Shown: positions 17,753 to 26,199 of the stretch, one piece after another
How positions within the stretch are numbered: position 1 is the first letter of the stretch
Layout: each line of letters opens with the position of its first letter
Assembly (NCBI RefSeq): GCF_002863305.2
Contig: NZ_CP136962.1
Coordinates: 1,240,001 to 1,304,000, forward strand
DNA: 64,000 nt
DNA from: Neisseria perflava
GTDB taxonomy: Bacteria; Pseudomonadota; Gammaproteobacteria; Burkholderiales; Neisseriaceae
Direction of reading: 5' to 3'
Translations under genes and position numbers: made by a program
The notes under the pieces: generated by a model
Database searches by the model: none
The model's input: the letters and a program-made list of their open reading frames with translations, nothing else
What the model was told of the DNA's origin: nothing

Positions 17753-19372
17753 CTATTTTTTCGGTGCGAACGACCAGCTCTTGACCGTATAGTTCCGCAA
17801 AGGGTCTTTGTCGGAATAGCCGATAATATCGGGTTTGACCATACGCACTTCAACCTGATGATACAGCGGAATCAGTGCAGCGTCTTCTTGAAGCTGCTTC
17901 TCCGCATCGGCATAAAGCTGGCTGCGCGCTTCCTTGCTGACACCATCTTTCAGCGTATTGTTCATAAATGTGTCAAACGCCGCGCTTTTGTAGCGGAATG
18001 CATTGTTTGAGTTGTTGGATTTCAAGATATTGAGCATACCCGCCGGATCGTTGAAATCGGAACACCAGCCGCTGAACGAAACCTTGAAATTGCCTTGCGC
18101 GCGCGTATCCAAATAAGTTTTCCATTCCTCGTTGGACAAAGTCGGACGGATAAACGGAATGGCGGCCTTCCACACCGACTGCACGGCAGTAATTTGTTTT
18201 TTAGACGCTTCGCTGGTGCTGTACAAAATATCGAACTCAAGCGGATGGTCATCGTTGTAGCCTGCTTCGTTCAACAGTTTGCGTGCGGTTTCGATGCGTT
18301 TTTCAGGCGTCCACTCTTTCCACTCTGGATAAACAGGAATCACGCCCTGCATTTGCGGCGGCGTCAATTGGAACGCAGGCGTATCGCCACGGCCGCCCAC
18401 TTTGACGACGATGTCGCGGCGCGTCAGCATATTGAGCGCCTTGCGGACGCGCGGATCATTAAACGGCGCCGCTTCGTGGTTCGGCTCCAAATACCAGCTA
18501 CACAAAGAAGTTGTACGTTTCACTTGTCCCGGAAACTCAATATCCGCCACTTTGACCTGGTCACTGGGAATACCGTAAGTTACATCAATTTCATTGGCGC
18601 GATAACGGTTGTACTCGCCGCTGCCTGACAAGAAAACCGCCTTCGGAATGGCTACTTTGTCTTTATCGTAATAATTTGGATTGCGTTCCATATTGATGTG
18701 GCTGTTGACTTTCCAATCCTTTAACAGATAAGCGCCACTGGAAACATAATGACCGGGCTGCGTCCACTTGTTGCCGTATTTTTCAACAGTGGCGCGGTGA
18801 ACCGGAAAAGTGAATTGCTGAATCAGCATATCAGGGAAATAAGGTACAGGCGCAATCAACGTAAATTGCAGGGTCTTCGCGTCCAATGCCTTGACGCCCA
18901 ATGTCTCAGGCTTGGCTTTGCCGTTTAATATATCTTCCGCATTTTCCACTTGGGCATCGACCAAATAGCTGCCGAAAGGTGCGCCGGTGGCCGGATCGGC
19001 AAGACGGCGGAAGCTGTACACGAAATCTTCGGCAGTAATCGGATCGCCATTACTCCATTTGGCATCACGCAGATGGAAGGTCCAAACACGCTCGCCCTCG
19101 CTCTCCCATTTTTCCGCCAAAGCAGGAATGGTTTTGCCTTCGGCATCCGTACCGACCAAACCATCCATCAACTGACGGATAATCGCACCGGCCGCCATAT
19201 CACCGCTCATCTGAGGATCCAGCGTACCCGGCTCGACGCCGTTGCTGACTACCACGCGCTCATAATCGGTACGCTTAAACTCAGGAGCAGGCTTGACATC
19301 GCGGCTGCACGCTGACAATGCGAATACGGCAGTCAATGATGTAGCCAACAGCGGATAGGTTTTTCCGGCCAT
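17753..19372 (-). CDS. oppA: Periplasmic oligopeptide-binding lipoprotein OppA
   Basis: A 539-residue SBP_bac_5 family substrate-binding protein, close to E. coli OppA in length (543), but with a lipobox FALSAC and Cys22, so it should be anchored to a membrane rather than free in the periplasm. Family features include RVVVSNGVEPGTLDPQM at the mature N-terminus, WTFHLRDAKWSNGDPITAEDFVYSF, and a Trp-rich peptide pocket region (SLCSWYLEPN). First gene of the opp cluster; SD AAGGA. The 328-base upstream region is shared with a divergent porin. Confidence 0.94.
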   Translation of the reverse strand: MAGKTYPLLATSLTAVFALSACSRDVKPAPEFKRTDYERVVVSNGVEPGTLDPQMSGDMAAGAIIRQLMDGLVGTDAEGKTIPALAEKWESEGERVWTFHLRDAKWSNGDPITAEDFVYSFRRLADPATGAPFGSYLVDAQVENAEDILNGKAKPETLGVKALDAKTLQFTLIAPVPYFPDMLIQQFTFPVHRATVEKYGNKWTQPGHYVSSGAYLLKDWKVNSHINMERNPNYYDKDKVAIPKAVFLSGSGEYNRYRANEIDVTYGIPSDQVKVADIEFPGQVKRTTSLCSWYLEPNHEAAPFNDPRVRKALNMLTRRDIVVKVGGRGDTPAFQLTPPQMQGVIPVYPEWKEWTPEKRIETARKLLNEAGYNDDHPLEFDILYSTSEASKKQITAVQSVWKAAIPFIRPTLSNEEWKTYLDTRAQGNFKVSFSGWCSDFNDPAGMLNILKSNNSNNAFRYKSAAFDTFMNNTLKDGVSKEARSQLYADAEKQLQEDAALIPLYHQVEVRMVKPDIIGYSDKDPLRNYTVKSWSFAPKK

Positions 19373-19700
19373 ATTTCATTCCTTCTTTTGGGTATTCTTC
19401 TCTTTCAGACGGCCTGATTATTCAAACTACACTTAACTACATTTATTTAGAAGTTTTCCAGCATAGTTAAATTGTCTATTTCAAGTCATGAAAATAGTGT
19501 TTCAAACCACATATTCCAACGAAATAATAGTAAGCCGTCCAAGATTGTTGGCAAATTAACACAAAAATACGTAACTGAAAACTATTTTTCAATTTATCCT
19601 ACGATAAGTTACAAATGTATTGATTTTTTATGTTTTGTCAAATAAGATTATCCGAACTCTTTCGCCATAAGCAAGAAAAAGACATAAAAAGGAGAATTAA
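19373..19700. other. Divergent regulatory region between oppA and the porin gene
   Basis: A 328-base AT-rich gap with one reversed DUS core near the oppA start (about 19405-19416) and a good promoter for the porin on the right. No other gene-like frame, RNA or repeat was recognised. Confidence 0.6.
19620..19648 (+). promoter_or_regulatory. Promoter of the upstream porin gene
   Basis: TTGATT (19620-19625), a 17-base spacer, TAAGAT (19643-19648). The predicted start gives a leader of about 45 bases before SD AAGGAG and the ATG. Confidence 0.5.
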
Positions 19701-20771
19701 ATGAAGAAGTTATCTTACTTTATTGCCACTGCCCTCATCGGCTCTTCCCTAAGTGCCGCCCACGCCGAACCTAAAATGAGCGGCACCATCTACATCATGA
19801 CCGAGGTCGAACACAACAATAAAACCGGTGTAACCAATACAACCATTTCCGATAAAAGTTCCAGTCTTTATCTCTCCGATGAAGTACGACTCAACGACGA
19901 CTTATGGTTGAAATGGCAACTTGGCTCCTTTATTTACTTCGATTCCGACCGCTGGGGCGGCTGGGGTACTGCCGACTCATACGTCGCGCTCAACAGCTAC
20001 AAAAACCTTGGCACCGTCAAAATGGGTTACATCAGTACGCCCATGAACAGCATTTATCTGAACCCGTTCGACACCAACAGCCCGATTTTGGAGTTCGGCA
20101 AAATTTCCCGCTTCGGCCAACGCCGTGTTTCCATGGCTTATGAGTCGCCTTGGAAAAACGGTTTCCAATTCAAATTCAACGTTTCCCCCGGTTCCAATGC
20201 CGCGCGCAACAACAATGACTGGAATCCGGACAAAAAACGTGACGGCGACTGGGTCTTCGGCTGGGGTGTAGACTACTACCACCCAAACAACGGCTTTAAC
20301 GCGCACTACGCTGCCGAATACGCACCCAACGACTCTCCAACCGAAACCAAAGACTTCCAAGCCCATGCATTCATGGCCGGATATAGCAAAGACAAAATCT
20401 CCGTCGATGCCGCGTTCCAATACGCCAAAAATACTTGCGACGGCTTCAGCTGCTGGGGCGTATGGAAAGATGCGGCAGGCAACGTAGCCGGTTCTTACGA
20501 CAAAGAAATCAACAACACCAAAGAATTTATGGTGTCCGGCTCATACAAAGTGGGCAATTTCAAACCTCAAATCGGCTTTGCCTACGGTAAAAGCTCTGTC
20601 GGCGAAGACTACAAACACGTCGCCGTCAGCACCGATTACAGCTTCTCCAAACGGACAACCGCCACACTCGGCGCCGGCTGGTTGAAAGAAAACGTCAATC
20701 CGAAATACGACGAAGATTTGCCGAAAAAATCTTCTTACGCAGTGGGCATGGTATTCAAACACCGCTATTAA
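19701..20771 (+). CDS. Gram-negative porin family outer-membrane protein (divergent)
   Basis: A 356-residue predicted beta-barrel. A Sec signal (MKKLSYFIATALIGSSLSAAHA, cut after AHA) precedes a barrel of alternating strands with typical porin elements: SGTIYIMTEVEHN, SYVALNSYKNLGTVKMGYISTPMNSIY (constriction-loop context) and a final strand SYAVGMVFKHRY. It ends in Tyr rather than Phe, with the positively charged penultimate residue known from neisserial outer-membrane proteins. It differs clearly from the PorB-like protein at 49184 and is poor in the usual YGQIK start. Substrate unknown; pairing with the divergent opp operon is only suggestive. Confidence 0.85.
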   Translation: MKKLSYFIATALIGSSLSAAHAEPKMSGTIYIMTEVEHNNKTGVTNTTISDKSSSLYLSDEVRLNDDLWLKWQLGSFIYFDSDRWGGWGTADSYVALNSYKNLGTVKMGYISTPMNSIYLNPFDTNSPILEFGKISRFGQRRVSMAYESPWKNGFQFKFNVSPGSNAARNNNDWNPDKKRDGDWVFGWGVDYYHPNNGFNAHYAAEYAPNDSPTETKDFQAHAFMAGYSKDKISVDAAFQYAKNTCDGFSCWGVWKDAAGNVAGSYDKEINNTKEFMVSGSYKVGNFKPQIGFAYGKSSVGEDYKHVAVSTDYSFSKRTTATLGAGWLKENVNPKYDEDLPKKSSYAVGMVFKHRY

Positions 20772-20784
20772 TGCCTGACAGATT

Positions 20785-20820
20785 AAAGGCCGTCTGAAAC
20801 AATTTGTTCAGACGGCCTTT
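20785..20820 (+). terminator. DUS terminator of the porin gene
   Basis: AAAGGCCGTCTGAA and its complement, loop of eight bases, then TTTTT. Confidence 0.85.
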
Positions 20821-20898
20821 TCTACATCCTATAATTAAACTTGCAGCCTACCTTAAAAATCATTACATTGCCCACACTCAAGCAACAAAAACGTCATC

Positions 20899-22413
20899 AT
20901 GAACGCCCACCGCACCCTCATCATCTCCGTTTTTATCGTCGCCAGCTGCGGCCTCGCTTACGAGCTCATCATTGCCGCGCTCGCAAGCTATCTTTTGGGC
21001 GACAGTATTTTGCAGTTTTCCTCCGTCATCGGACTTTATCTGTTTTCAATGGGTATCGGTGCCCACCTGACCCAATACATCAAAGATAAAGACGTATTGC
21101 ACCGCTTTATCGAAATCGAACTTCTGGTCGGCATCATTGGTGGTATTTCCGCGCTGGCATTATTTGTGGCCTTCGGTTTATCCGCCGCCCCGTTCCGCAT
21201 CCTGCTCTACGCTTTTGTACTGATTGTCGGCATGGTTGTCGGCATGGAAATCCCTTTGGTCATGCGCGTGTTAAACCAAAAAGGGGCGGAATTTAAAGAA
21301 CTCGTTTCCAAAGTATTGACCTTCGACTACTTGGGCGCACTTGCCGTCTCTCTGTTGTTTCCGCTCCTGCTCGCCCCCAAACTCGGCATGGCGCGTTCCG
21401 CCTTGTTGTTTGGCATCTTCAACGCCGCCGTCGCCTATCTGACCGCCCGTGTATTCAAAGCCGAATTACCCCGCTATCACGCCATCCGTACGCGTGCGTT
21501 TATCGTATTGACCGCGCTCATTACGCTCTTCATCTACGCCGACCGTATCTCTTTCAAAGCCGAACAAAGCTATTTCGGCGATCCCGTCGTCTATCAAAGC
21601 CATTCTCCCTACCAACGGCTCGTCGTGACACGCTGGAAAGACGACACCCGCCTCTACATCAACGGCAACCTGCAATTCTCCTCACGCGACGAAGCCCGTT
21701 ACCACGAAGCACTCGTCCTGCCTGCCATGCAGATGGTGCCGAACGCCGAACGCGTCCTGATTCTCGGCGGCGGCGACGGATTGGCGGCACGTGAAGTCTT
21801 AAAATATCCGCAGGTCAAAAATGTTACTTTGGTCGATCTCGACCCCGACATGACCGCCACTTTTAGAACCTCCGCCACCTTGAGCGCGCTCAACCAAGGC
21901 TCGCTGTCCCATCCCAAAATGCACGTCGTCAACGACGATGCCGCCAAATGGCTGGAAGGGTCGTCTGAAAAATTCGACGTTATCATCATCGACCTACCCG
22001 ACCCGTCCAATTTCTCGCTTGGTAAACTTTACTCCGTCCCCATGTACCGCCTCGTTGCCCGCCATCTTGAGCCGCAAGGTAAGATTGTTGTGCAATCGAC
22101 TTCGCCTTATTTCGCACCCAATGCCTACTGGTCGGTCGTTGCCACCCTCGAGGCGGCCAAATTGAATACCGCGCCCTATCATGTTTACGTCCCTTCCTTT
22201 GGCGAATGGGGATTTGTGTTGGCAGGATTTGACCAAAATTTCCCTATTCCGCAAAAATTCAACGTACCCACCCGCTATCTCAATGCCCAGACCGTCGCCG
22301 AAATGTTCCGCTTTCCGCCCGATATGGCAAGGCGCAAGGTAGAAGCAAATTATTTGAACAACCAAATTCTCGTCAGTTATTTTGAAAGCGATTGGAACAA
22401 TGTGATGCGATAG
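20899..22413 (+). CDS. speE: Membrane-anchored spermidine synthase (polyamine aminopropyltransferase)
   Basis: A 504-residue protein with about seven hydrophobic segments in residues 8-215, then a cytoplasmic SpeE-type methyltransferase-fold domain. The decarboxylated-SAM site is seen as LILGGGDGLAAREV (GGGDG at 290-294) and VDLDPDM; DLPDP at 365-369 carries the catalytic/putrescine-binding Asp, with SPYFAPNAYWSV after it. The enzyme transfers an aminopropyl group to a diamine. Fusion to a membrane domain is a known variant, distinct from the soluble enzyme. No speD is adjacent. SD is weak. Confidence 0.9.
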   Translation: MNAHRTLIISVFIVASCGLAYELIIAALASYLLGDSILQFSSVIGLYLFSMGIGAHLTQYIKDKDVLHRFIEIELLVGIIGGISALALFVAFGLSAAPFRILLYAFVLIVGMVVGMEIPLVMRVLNQKGAEFKELVSKVLTFDYLGALAVSLLFPLLLAPKLGMARSALLFGIFNAAVAYLTARVFKAELPRYHAIRTRAFIVLTALITLFIYADRISFKAEQSYFGDPVVYQSHSPYQRLVVTRWKDDTRLYINGNLQFSSRDEARYHEALVLPAMQMVPNAERVLILGGGDGLAAREVLKYPQVKNVTLVDLDPDMTATFRTSATLSALNQGSLSHPKMHVVNDDAAKWLEGSSEKFDVIIIDLPDPSNFSLGKLYSVPMYRLVARHLEPQGKIVVQSTSPYFAPNAYWSVVATLEAAKLNTAPYHVYVPSFGEWGFVLAGFDQNFPIPQKFNVPTRYLNAQTVAEMFRFPPDMARRKVEANYLNNQILVSYFESDWNNVMR

Positions 22414-22422
22414 AATATCTAA

Positions 22423-22470
22423 AGGCCGTCTGAAACATCTGTCTTCTTTTTATCCCCGTTCAGACGGCCT
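22423..22470 (+). terminator. DUS terminator after the spermidine synthase gene
   Basis: AGGCCGTCTGAA and TTCAGACGGCCT with a 24-base loop, nine bases after the stop codon. Confidence 0.6.
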
Positions 22471-22580
22471 CATTACCCGTTTACCCTTTTTCACACAGCA
22501 TTTGCTTGAAAAAATAAGGTTTATCTTTATCTAGATAGAACACAATCGACACTATCCGTTGAATGAAGGAACAAACACTT

Positions 22581-23048
22581 ATGCAGTATTTTGGAATCGG
22601 TTTTTTGGTTTTAATCTTTTTGGAAATCATGTCTATCGTCTGGGTTGCCGACTGGCTTGGCGGCGGTTGGACGCTATTTGTGATGGCTCTCAGCTTTATC
22701 AGCGGTATCTTTATGCTGCGCCATACCGGTATCTCCGGCCTTTTGCTCGCAGGCGCAGCCGTCCGCAGCGGACAAAATATTTCCCTCTATCAGATGTTGT
22801 GGCCGATTCGCTATACTGCCGCCGCGGTTTTCCTGCTCAGCCCCGGTTTTATTTCAACCGCCGTTGCCCTGCTCTTGCTGATTCCGTTTAAAGGCAACGC
22901 GGCCGTTTCTTCTACGCAGTCTTTCCAAAGCCGCCAGACTTACAGCTCTGCTAAAGATGATGAAGACATTATCGAAGGCGAATATACGGTTACGCGCACC
23001 AGCAAAGCCGAGAAACCGCAAGACTATATCGAACACAAACCCGATTGA
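22581..23048 (+). CDS. fxsA: FxsA family membrane protein
   Basis: A 155-residue inner-membrane protein with the FxsA (F exclusion of phage T7 suppressor) pattern: a first segment YFGIGFLVLIFLEIMSIVWVADW, a second LFVMALSFISGIFML, RHTGISGLL, and a third segment with the family motif LLSPGFISTAVALLLLIPF, followed by a polar tail. The role in the cell is unclear; in E. coli, overproduction relieves phage T7 exclusion by F. An earlier in-frame ATG exists at 22563, but AAGGA lies ten bases before the ATG chosen here. Confidence 0.88.
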   Translation: MQYFGIGFLVLIFLEIMSIVWVADWLGGGWTLFVMALSFISGIFMLRHTGISGLLLAGAAVRSGQNISLYQMLWPIRYTAAAVFLLSPGFISTAVALLLLIPFKGNAAVSSTQSFQSRQTYSSAKDDEDIIEGEYTVTRTSKAEKPQDYIEHKPD

Positions 23049-23063
23049 CGACTTCCTTCATAA

Positions 23064-23117
23064 AAGGCCGTCTGAATTAGGAATACCTCAAAAGTGTTTC
23101 ATATTTCAGACGGCCTT
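23064..23117 (+). terminator. DUS pair after fxsA
   Basis: AAGGCCGTCTGAA and TTCAGACGGCCTT face each other with a 28-base loop. Confidence 0.6.
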
Positions 23118-23226
23118 AGTCATTTCCTGGCTTTGAAAATGTAAATATCGGTTTGTAATTCGGTTATTCCGCATAAATCATTTAAAATAAGCAGCTATTT
23201 TGATTCTAAAAACGACACGGTATCCA

Positions 23227-25074
23227 ATGAACGTTCAACGTCTTTTCCCTCTCTCCCTCAGCTTGATTACCGCCGCTGTTTTATCGGCGTGCGCCACCCA
23301 AAACACACCGACTGCTTCGAAAAGCGAAACCGTCGTTCAGCCTAAATCCACTTCTATTCCTTCACGCCGCGCCGACAGTGAGTCCAAAGTCCTGTCCGAT
23401 TACAGCCAATACCAAAGCGCTATCGATGCCGCCAAACGCGGCGACGATGCTTGGGTACAACAATTTTTATCCCAAGCCAGCGACAGCGCAATGACTGAAA
23501 ATGTCCGCAACGAATGGCTGAAAACCTTGGGCGCGCGCGGCCAATGGGATTTGTTCCGTCAAGAATTCAGTAAATTGAACGCCGCCGGCGTCGCACAAGA
23601 AGTGCAATGTTATGCCGATTTGAGCAGCGGCAATTACAGCAAAGCCGCCGAGCTGGTTCGCGTGACCAGCAAACTGCCTGCTGGCTGTACCCGCTTGGTT
23701 GAAAGCGCGGCAGCTTCAGGCCGTCTGAACACCAACGACGCATGGCGTCGCGTGCGCGGCCTGTTGAGCAACAGCCAAACCACGGATGCACGCAACCTCG
23801 CCGCCGCATTGGGCAGCCCGTTTGAAGGTGGCGCGCAAGGTGCGACCGAATACAGCCTATTGAGCGTGATCGGCAAAGATGCACGCAAATCCGCTTCTGC
23901 CGCCGCTACCCTGTCCGACATGGAATCAGGCCTCAGCCGCGAACAACGCAGCTTTGCATGGGGCGTACTGGGCCACTACCATGCACAAAGCCAAAACATG
24001 CCGACTGCTTTAAGCTACTACGGCCGCGTTTCCGACCGCAAACAACTGACCGACGAACAATTGGAATGGTACGCACGCGCCGCTTTGCGCCTGCAACGTT
24101 GGGACGAATTGGCAAGCGTGATTCAGCATATGCCTAAAAAACTGCAAAAAGACCCGACATGGCAATATTGGCTGGGCCGCAGCTTTGCCGCACAAGGCAA
24201 AAGCAGCCAAGCCAAAGAAATGTACGAAAAAGCCGCAGCTTCAGGCCGCAATTTCTACGCCGTAATGGCAGGTGAAGAATTGGGCCGCCGCATCAATACG
24301 CGCAACAACGTTTCCGATGCCGATGCCAGAGACGTCCGCCGCATGAGCGAAGACGGTGCCATCAAACGCGCATTGGTTCTGTTTAAAAACAGCCAAAGCA
24401 ACGGCGACTCCAAAATGCGCCGTCAGGCGCAGGCAGAATGGCGTTTTGCCACCCGCGACTTCAACGAAGACAACCTGCTGACTGCCGCGCAAGTCGCTTT
24501 TGACAACCAGTTCTACGACATGGCGATCAACAGCGCAGACCGTACCGACCACAAACTCAACTACAAACTGCGCTACCTCTCTCCGTTTAAAGACCTGACC
24601 GTCCGCTATGCCGCACAGGCAGGCGTTGACCCGGCATGGGTTTACGGTTTGATTCGCCAAGAGAGCCGCTTTGTCATGGGCGCGCAATCTAGCGTCGGCG
24701 CACAAGGCCTGATGCAGGTCATGCCTGCAACCGCCCGCGAAATTGCCGGCAAAATCGGCATGAGCAGCAGCGAACTCTACACCATGGACGGCAACATCCG
24801 CATGGGTACTTGGTACATGGCAGATGCCAAACGCCGCCTGCAAAATAACGAAGTAATGGCCACTGCAGGCTACAACGCCGGCCCCGGCCGCGCCCGCAAC
24901 TGGCAGGCTTCTTCTCCTTTGGAAGGCGCCATCTACGCCGAGACCATCCCATTTACCGAAACCCGTGATTACGTGAAAAAAGTCATGACCAACGCGACTT
25001 ATTACGCGTCATTGTTCAACGAACCGCAAACTTCGTTGAAACAACGTATGGGTACGGTTCCCGGCCGTTATTAA
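23227..25074 (+). CDS. ltgA: Soluble-lytic-transglycosylase-family lipoprotein LtgA
   Basis: A 615-residue outer-membrane lytic transglycosylase of the Slt70 type. It cleaves the MurNAc-GlcNAc bond of peptidoglycan with formation of 1,6-anhydroMurNAc, the fragments that neisseriae release. The signal ends in a lipobox LSAC. A long superhelical U-shaped region (about 60-440) precedes the catalytic SLT domain with Glu479-Ser480 in LIRQESRF, then GAQGLMQVMPAT and AGYNAGPGRARNW. Length matches gonococcal LtgA. The frame is open nine codons upstream, but the lipoprotein signal sets the start. One coding DUS lies at 23720-23729. Confidence 0.95.
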   Translation: MNVQRLFPLSLSLITAAVLSACATQNTPTASKSETVVQPKSTSIPSRRADSESKVLSDYSQYQSAIDAAKRGDDAWVQQFLSQASDSAMTENVRNEWLKTLGARGQWDLFRQEFSKLNAAGVAQEVQCYADLSSGNYSKAAELVRVTSKLPAGCTRLVESAAASGRLNTNDAWRRVRGLLSNSQTTDARNLAAALGSPFEGGAQGATEYSLLSVIGKDARKSASAAATLSDMESGLSREQRSFAWGVLGHYHAQSQNMPTALSYYGRVSDRKQLTDEQLEWYARAALRLQRWDELASVIQHMPKKLQKDPTWQYWLGRSFAAQGKSSQAKEMYEKAAASGRNFYAVMAGEELGRRINTRNNVSDADARDVRRMSEDGAIKRALVLFKNSQSNGDSKMRRQAQAEWRFATRDFNEDNLLTAAQVAFDNQFYDMAINSADRTDHKLNYKLRYLSPFKDLTVRYAAQAGVDPAWVYGLIRQESRFVMGAQSSVGAQGLMQVMPATAREIAGKIGMSSSELYTMDGNIRMGTWYMADAKRRLQNNEVMATAGYNAGPGRARNWQASSPLEGAIYAETIPFTETRDYVKKVMTNATYYASLFNEPQTSLKQRMGTVPGRY

Positions 25075-25082
25075 TACCCGAT

Positions 25083-25126
25083 AGGCCGTCTGAAAAGTGA
25101 GACAGAATCAAACGTTCAGACGGCCT
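25083..25126 (+). terminator. DUS terminator of ltgA
   Basis: AGGCCGTCTGAA and TTCAGACGGCCT with a 20-base loop, just upstream of the rpsU promoter. Confidence 0.7.
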
Positions 25127-25132
25127 ACAACC

Positions 25133-25161
25133 TTGACAGACTATCGGGTTTATAAGATAAT
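25133..25161 (+). promoter_or_regulatory. Strong sigma-70 promoter of rpsU
   Basis: A perfect -35 TTGACA (25133-25138), a 17-base spacer and GATAAT (25156-25161). The predicted start near 25168 leaves a leader of about 184 bases before rpsU. Confidence 0.8.
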
Positions 25162-25167
25162 CGCCCG

Positions 25168-25351
25168 ATTGTTTCTGACCGAAAAGGTCACTTGCACGGC
25201 AAAAGCCGACTTGTTAGGAGGTGATGTTTACATCACGGCGCGTATCCCGCCCTGCCCTAGGCAAACCAGTGATACAACAACTCCCCCATTATGACAAACC
25301 GTCCTCTATTTCTTAAAACGGTTTGATTGAACAAAATTTAAAGGAAATAAA
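25168..25351 (+). promoter_or_regulatory. Structured 5' leader of rpsU
   Basis: The untranslated stretch holds three hairpins: CGGC-AAAA-GCCG (25197-25208), GTGATG-TTTA-CATCAC (25221-25236) overlapping an AGGAGGTGAT that is complementary to the 16S rRNA 3' end but has no well-placed start codon, and CAAACCGT paired to ACGGTTTG (25295-25325) just before the true SD (AAAGGA). The layout suggests control of S21 synthesis, perhaps by S21 or the 30S subunit; this is inference. Confidence 0.4.
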
Positions 25352-25564
25352 ATGCCTGCTATTCGTGTTAAAGAGAATGAACCATTTGAAGTTGCCATGC
25401 GTCGTTTCAAACGTGCCGTAGAAAAAACCGGTCTGTTGACCGAACTGCGCGCCCGTGAAGCGTACGAAAAACCAACTACCGAACGCAAACGCAAAAAAGC
25501 TGCTGCAGCCAAACGTCTGCAAAAACGTCTGCGCAGCCAACAACTGCCTCCTAAAATGTACTAA
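25352..25564 (+). CDS. rpsU: 30S ribosomal protein S21
   Basis: A 70-residue basic protein with the S21 pattern [25 protein letters not shown] at the start and a Lys/Arg-rich tail. It binds near the anti-SD end of 16S rRNA and helps initiation. SD AAAGGA precedes the ATG. In many proteobacteria rpsU is followed by yqeY, dnaG and rpoD; here only yqeY follows. Confidence 0.98.
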   Translation: MPAIRVKENEPFEVAMRRFKRAVEKTGLLTELRAREAYEKPTTERKRKKAAAAKRLQKRLRSQQLPPKMY

Positions 25565-25589
25565 TTACAGGCCTGCCCTGTGATAAACG

Positions 25590-25627
25590 ACACACCGCAA
25601 GGGCAGCTTTGCGGTGTGTTTTGTTTT
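25590..25627 (+). terminator. Intrinsic terminator of rpsU
   Basis: ACACACCGCAA pairs with TTGCGGTGTGT and is followed by TTTGTTTTT. It sits before yqeY, so S21 is probably made in excess over YqeY. Confidence 0.85.
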
Positions 25628-25666
25628 TCAGACGGCACCTTTTTATTGATATAAAGTGAGAACATT

Positions 25667-26113
25667 ATGAGCCTAAAAACACAATTAACCGAAGACATGA
25701 AAACCGCCATGCGTGCCAAAGACCAAGTCTCTTTAAGCACCATCCGCCTGATTAATGCCGCCATCAAACAATTTGAAGTAGATGAGCGCACCGAAGCCGA
25801 TGACGCAAAAGTCATCTCTATCCTGACCAAAATGGTAAAACAGCGCAAAGACAGCGCCAAAATCTACACCGAAGCCGGTCGTCAAGATTTGGCTGACAAA
25901 GAAAACGCGGAAATCGAAATCCTCAACCGCTACCTGCCGCAAATGATGTCTGCAGAAGAAATCAAGACTGTTGTTGAAGCAGTCATTGCAGAAACTGGTG
26001 CATCAGGCATGGCAGATATGGGCAAAGTCATGGGCGTATTGAAAACCCGCCTGGCCGGCAAAGCCGACATGGGTGAAGTCAACAAAATCCTCAAAGCTGC
26101 GCTGACTTCATAA
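25667..26113 (+). CDS. yqeY: GatB/YqeY domain protein
   Basis: A 148-residue YqeY protein with the domain found at the C-terminus of GatB. Family segments: LKTQLTEDMKTAMRAKD at the start, ISILTKMVKQRKDSA, YLPQMMSAEEI, and GKVMGVLKTRLAGKADM near the end, all typical of a tRNA-amidotransferase-like helical tail. Exact function unknown, possibly tRNA-related. It follows rpsU as in other proteobacteria. Confidence 0.92.
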   Translation: MSLKTQLTEDMKTAMRAKDQVSLSTIRLINAAIKQFEVDERTEADDAKVISILTKMVKQRKDSAKIYTEAGRQDLADKENAEIEILNRYLPQMMSAEEIKTVVEAVIAETGASGMADMGKVMGVLKTRLAGKADMGEVNKILKAALTS

Positions 26114-26143
26114 TTGAATACAGACCGCTTTGGGCGGATTTAA

Positions 26144-26189
26144 AAAAGGTCGTCTGAAACCGAGATTTTGGGTTTCAGACGACCTTTTC
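26144..26189. terminator. Bidirectional hairpin of altered DUS (GGTCGTCTGAA in both arms)
   Basis: AAAAAGGTCGTCTGAAACC pairs with GGGTTTCAGACGACCTTTT. Both arms carry the same C-to-T change relative to the DUS, kept complementary, so a strong terminator remains but neither arm is an exact DUS. It lies between yqeY and the converging unknown gene. Confidence 0.85.
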
Positions 26190-26199
26190 CAGATAACCA

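Noticed and set aside
23567..24115. Open frames opposite ltgA rich in Arg and Cys
   Set aside because: Antisense to a clear lytic transglycosylase; composition is typical of reverse-complement artefacts.
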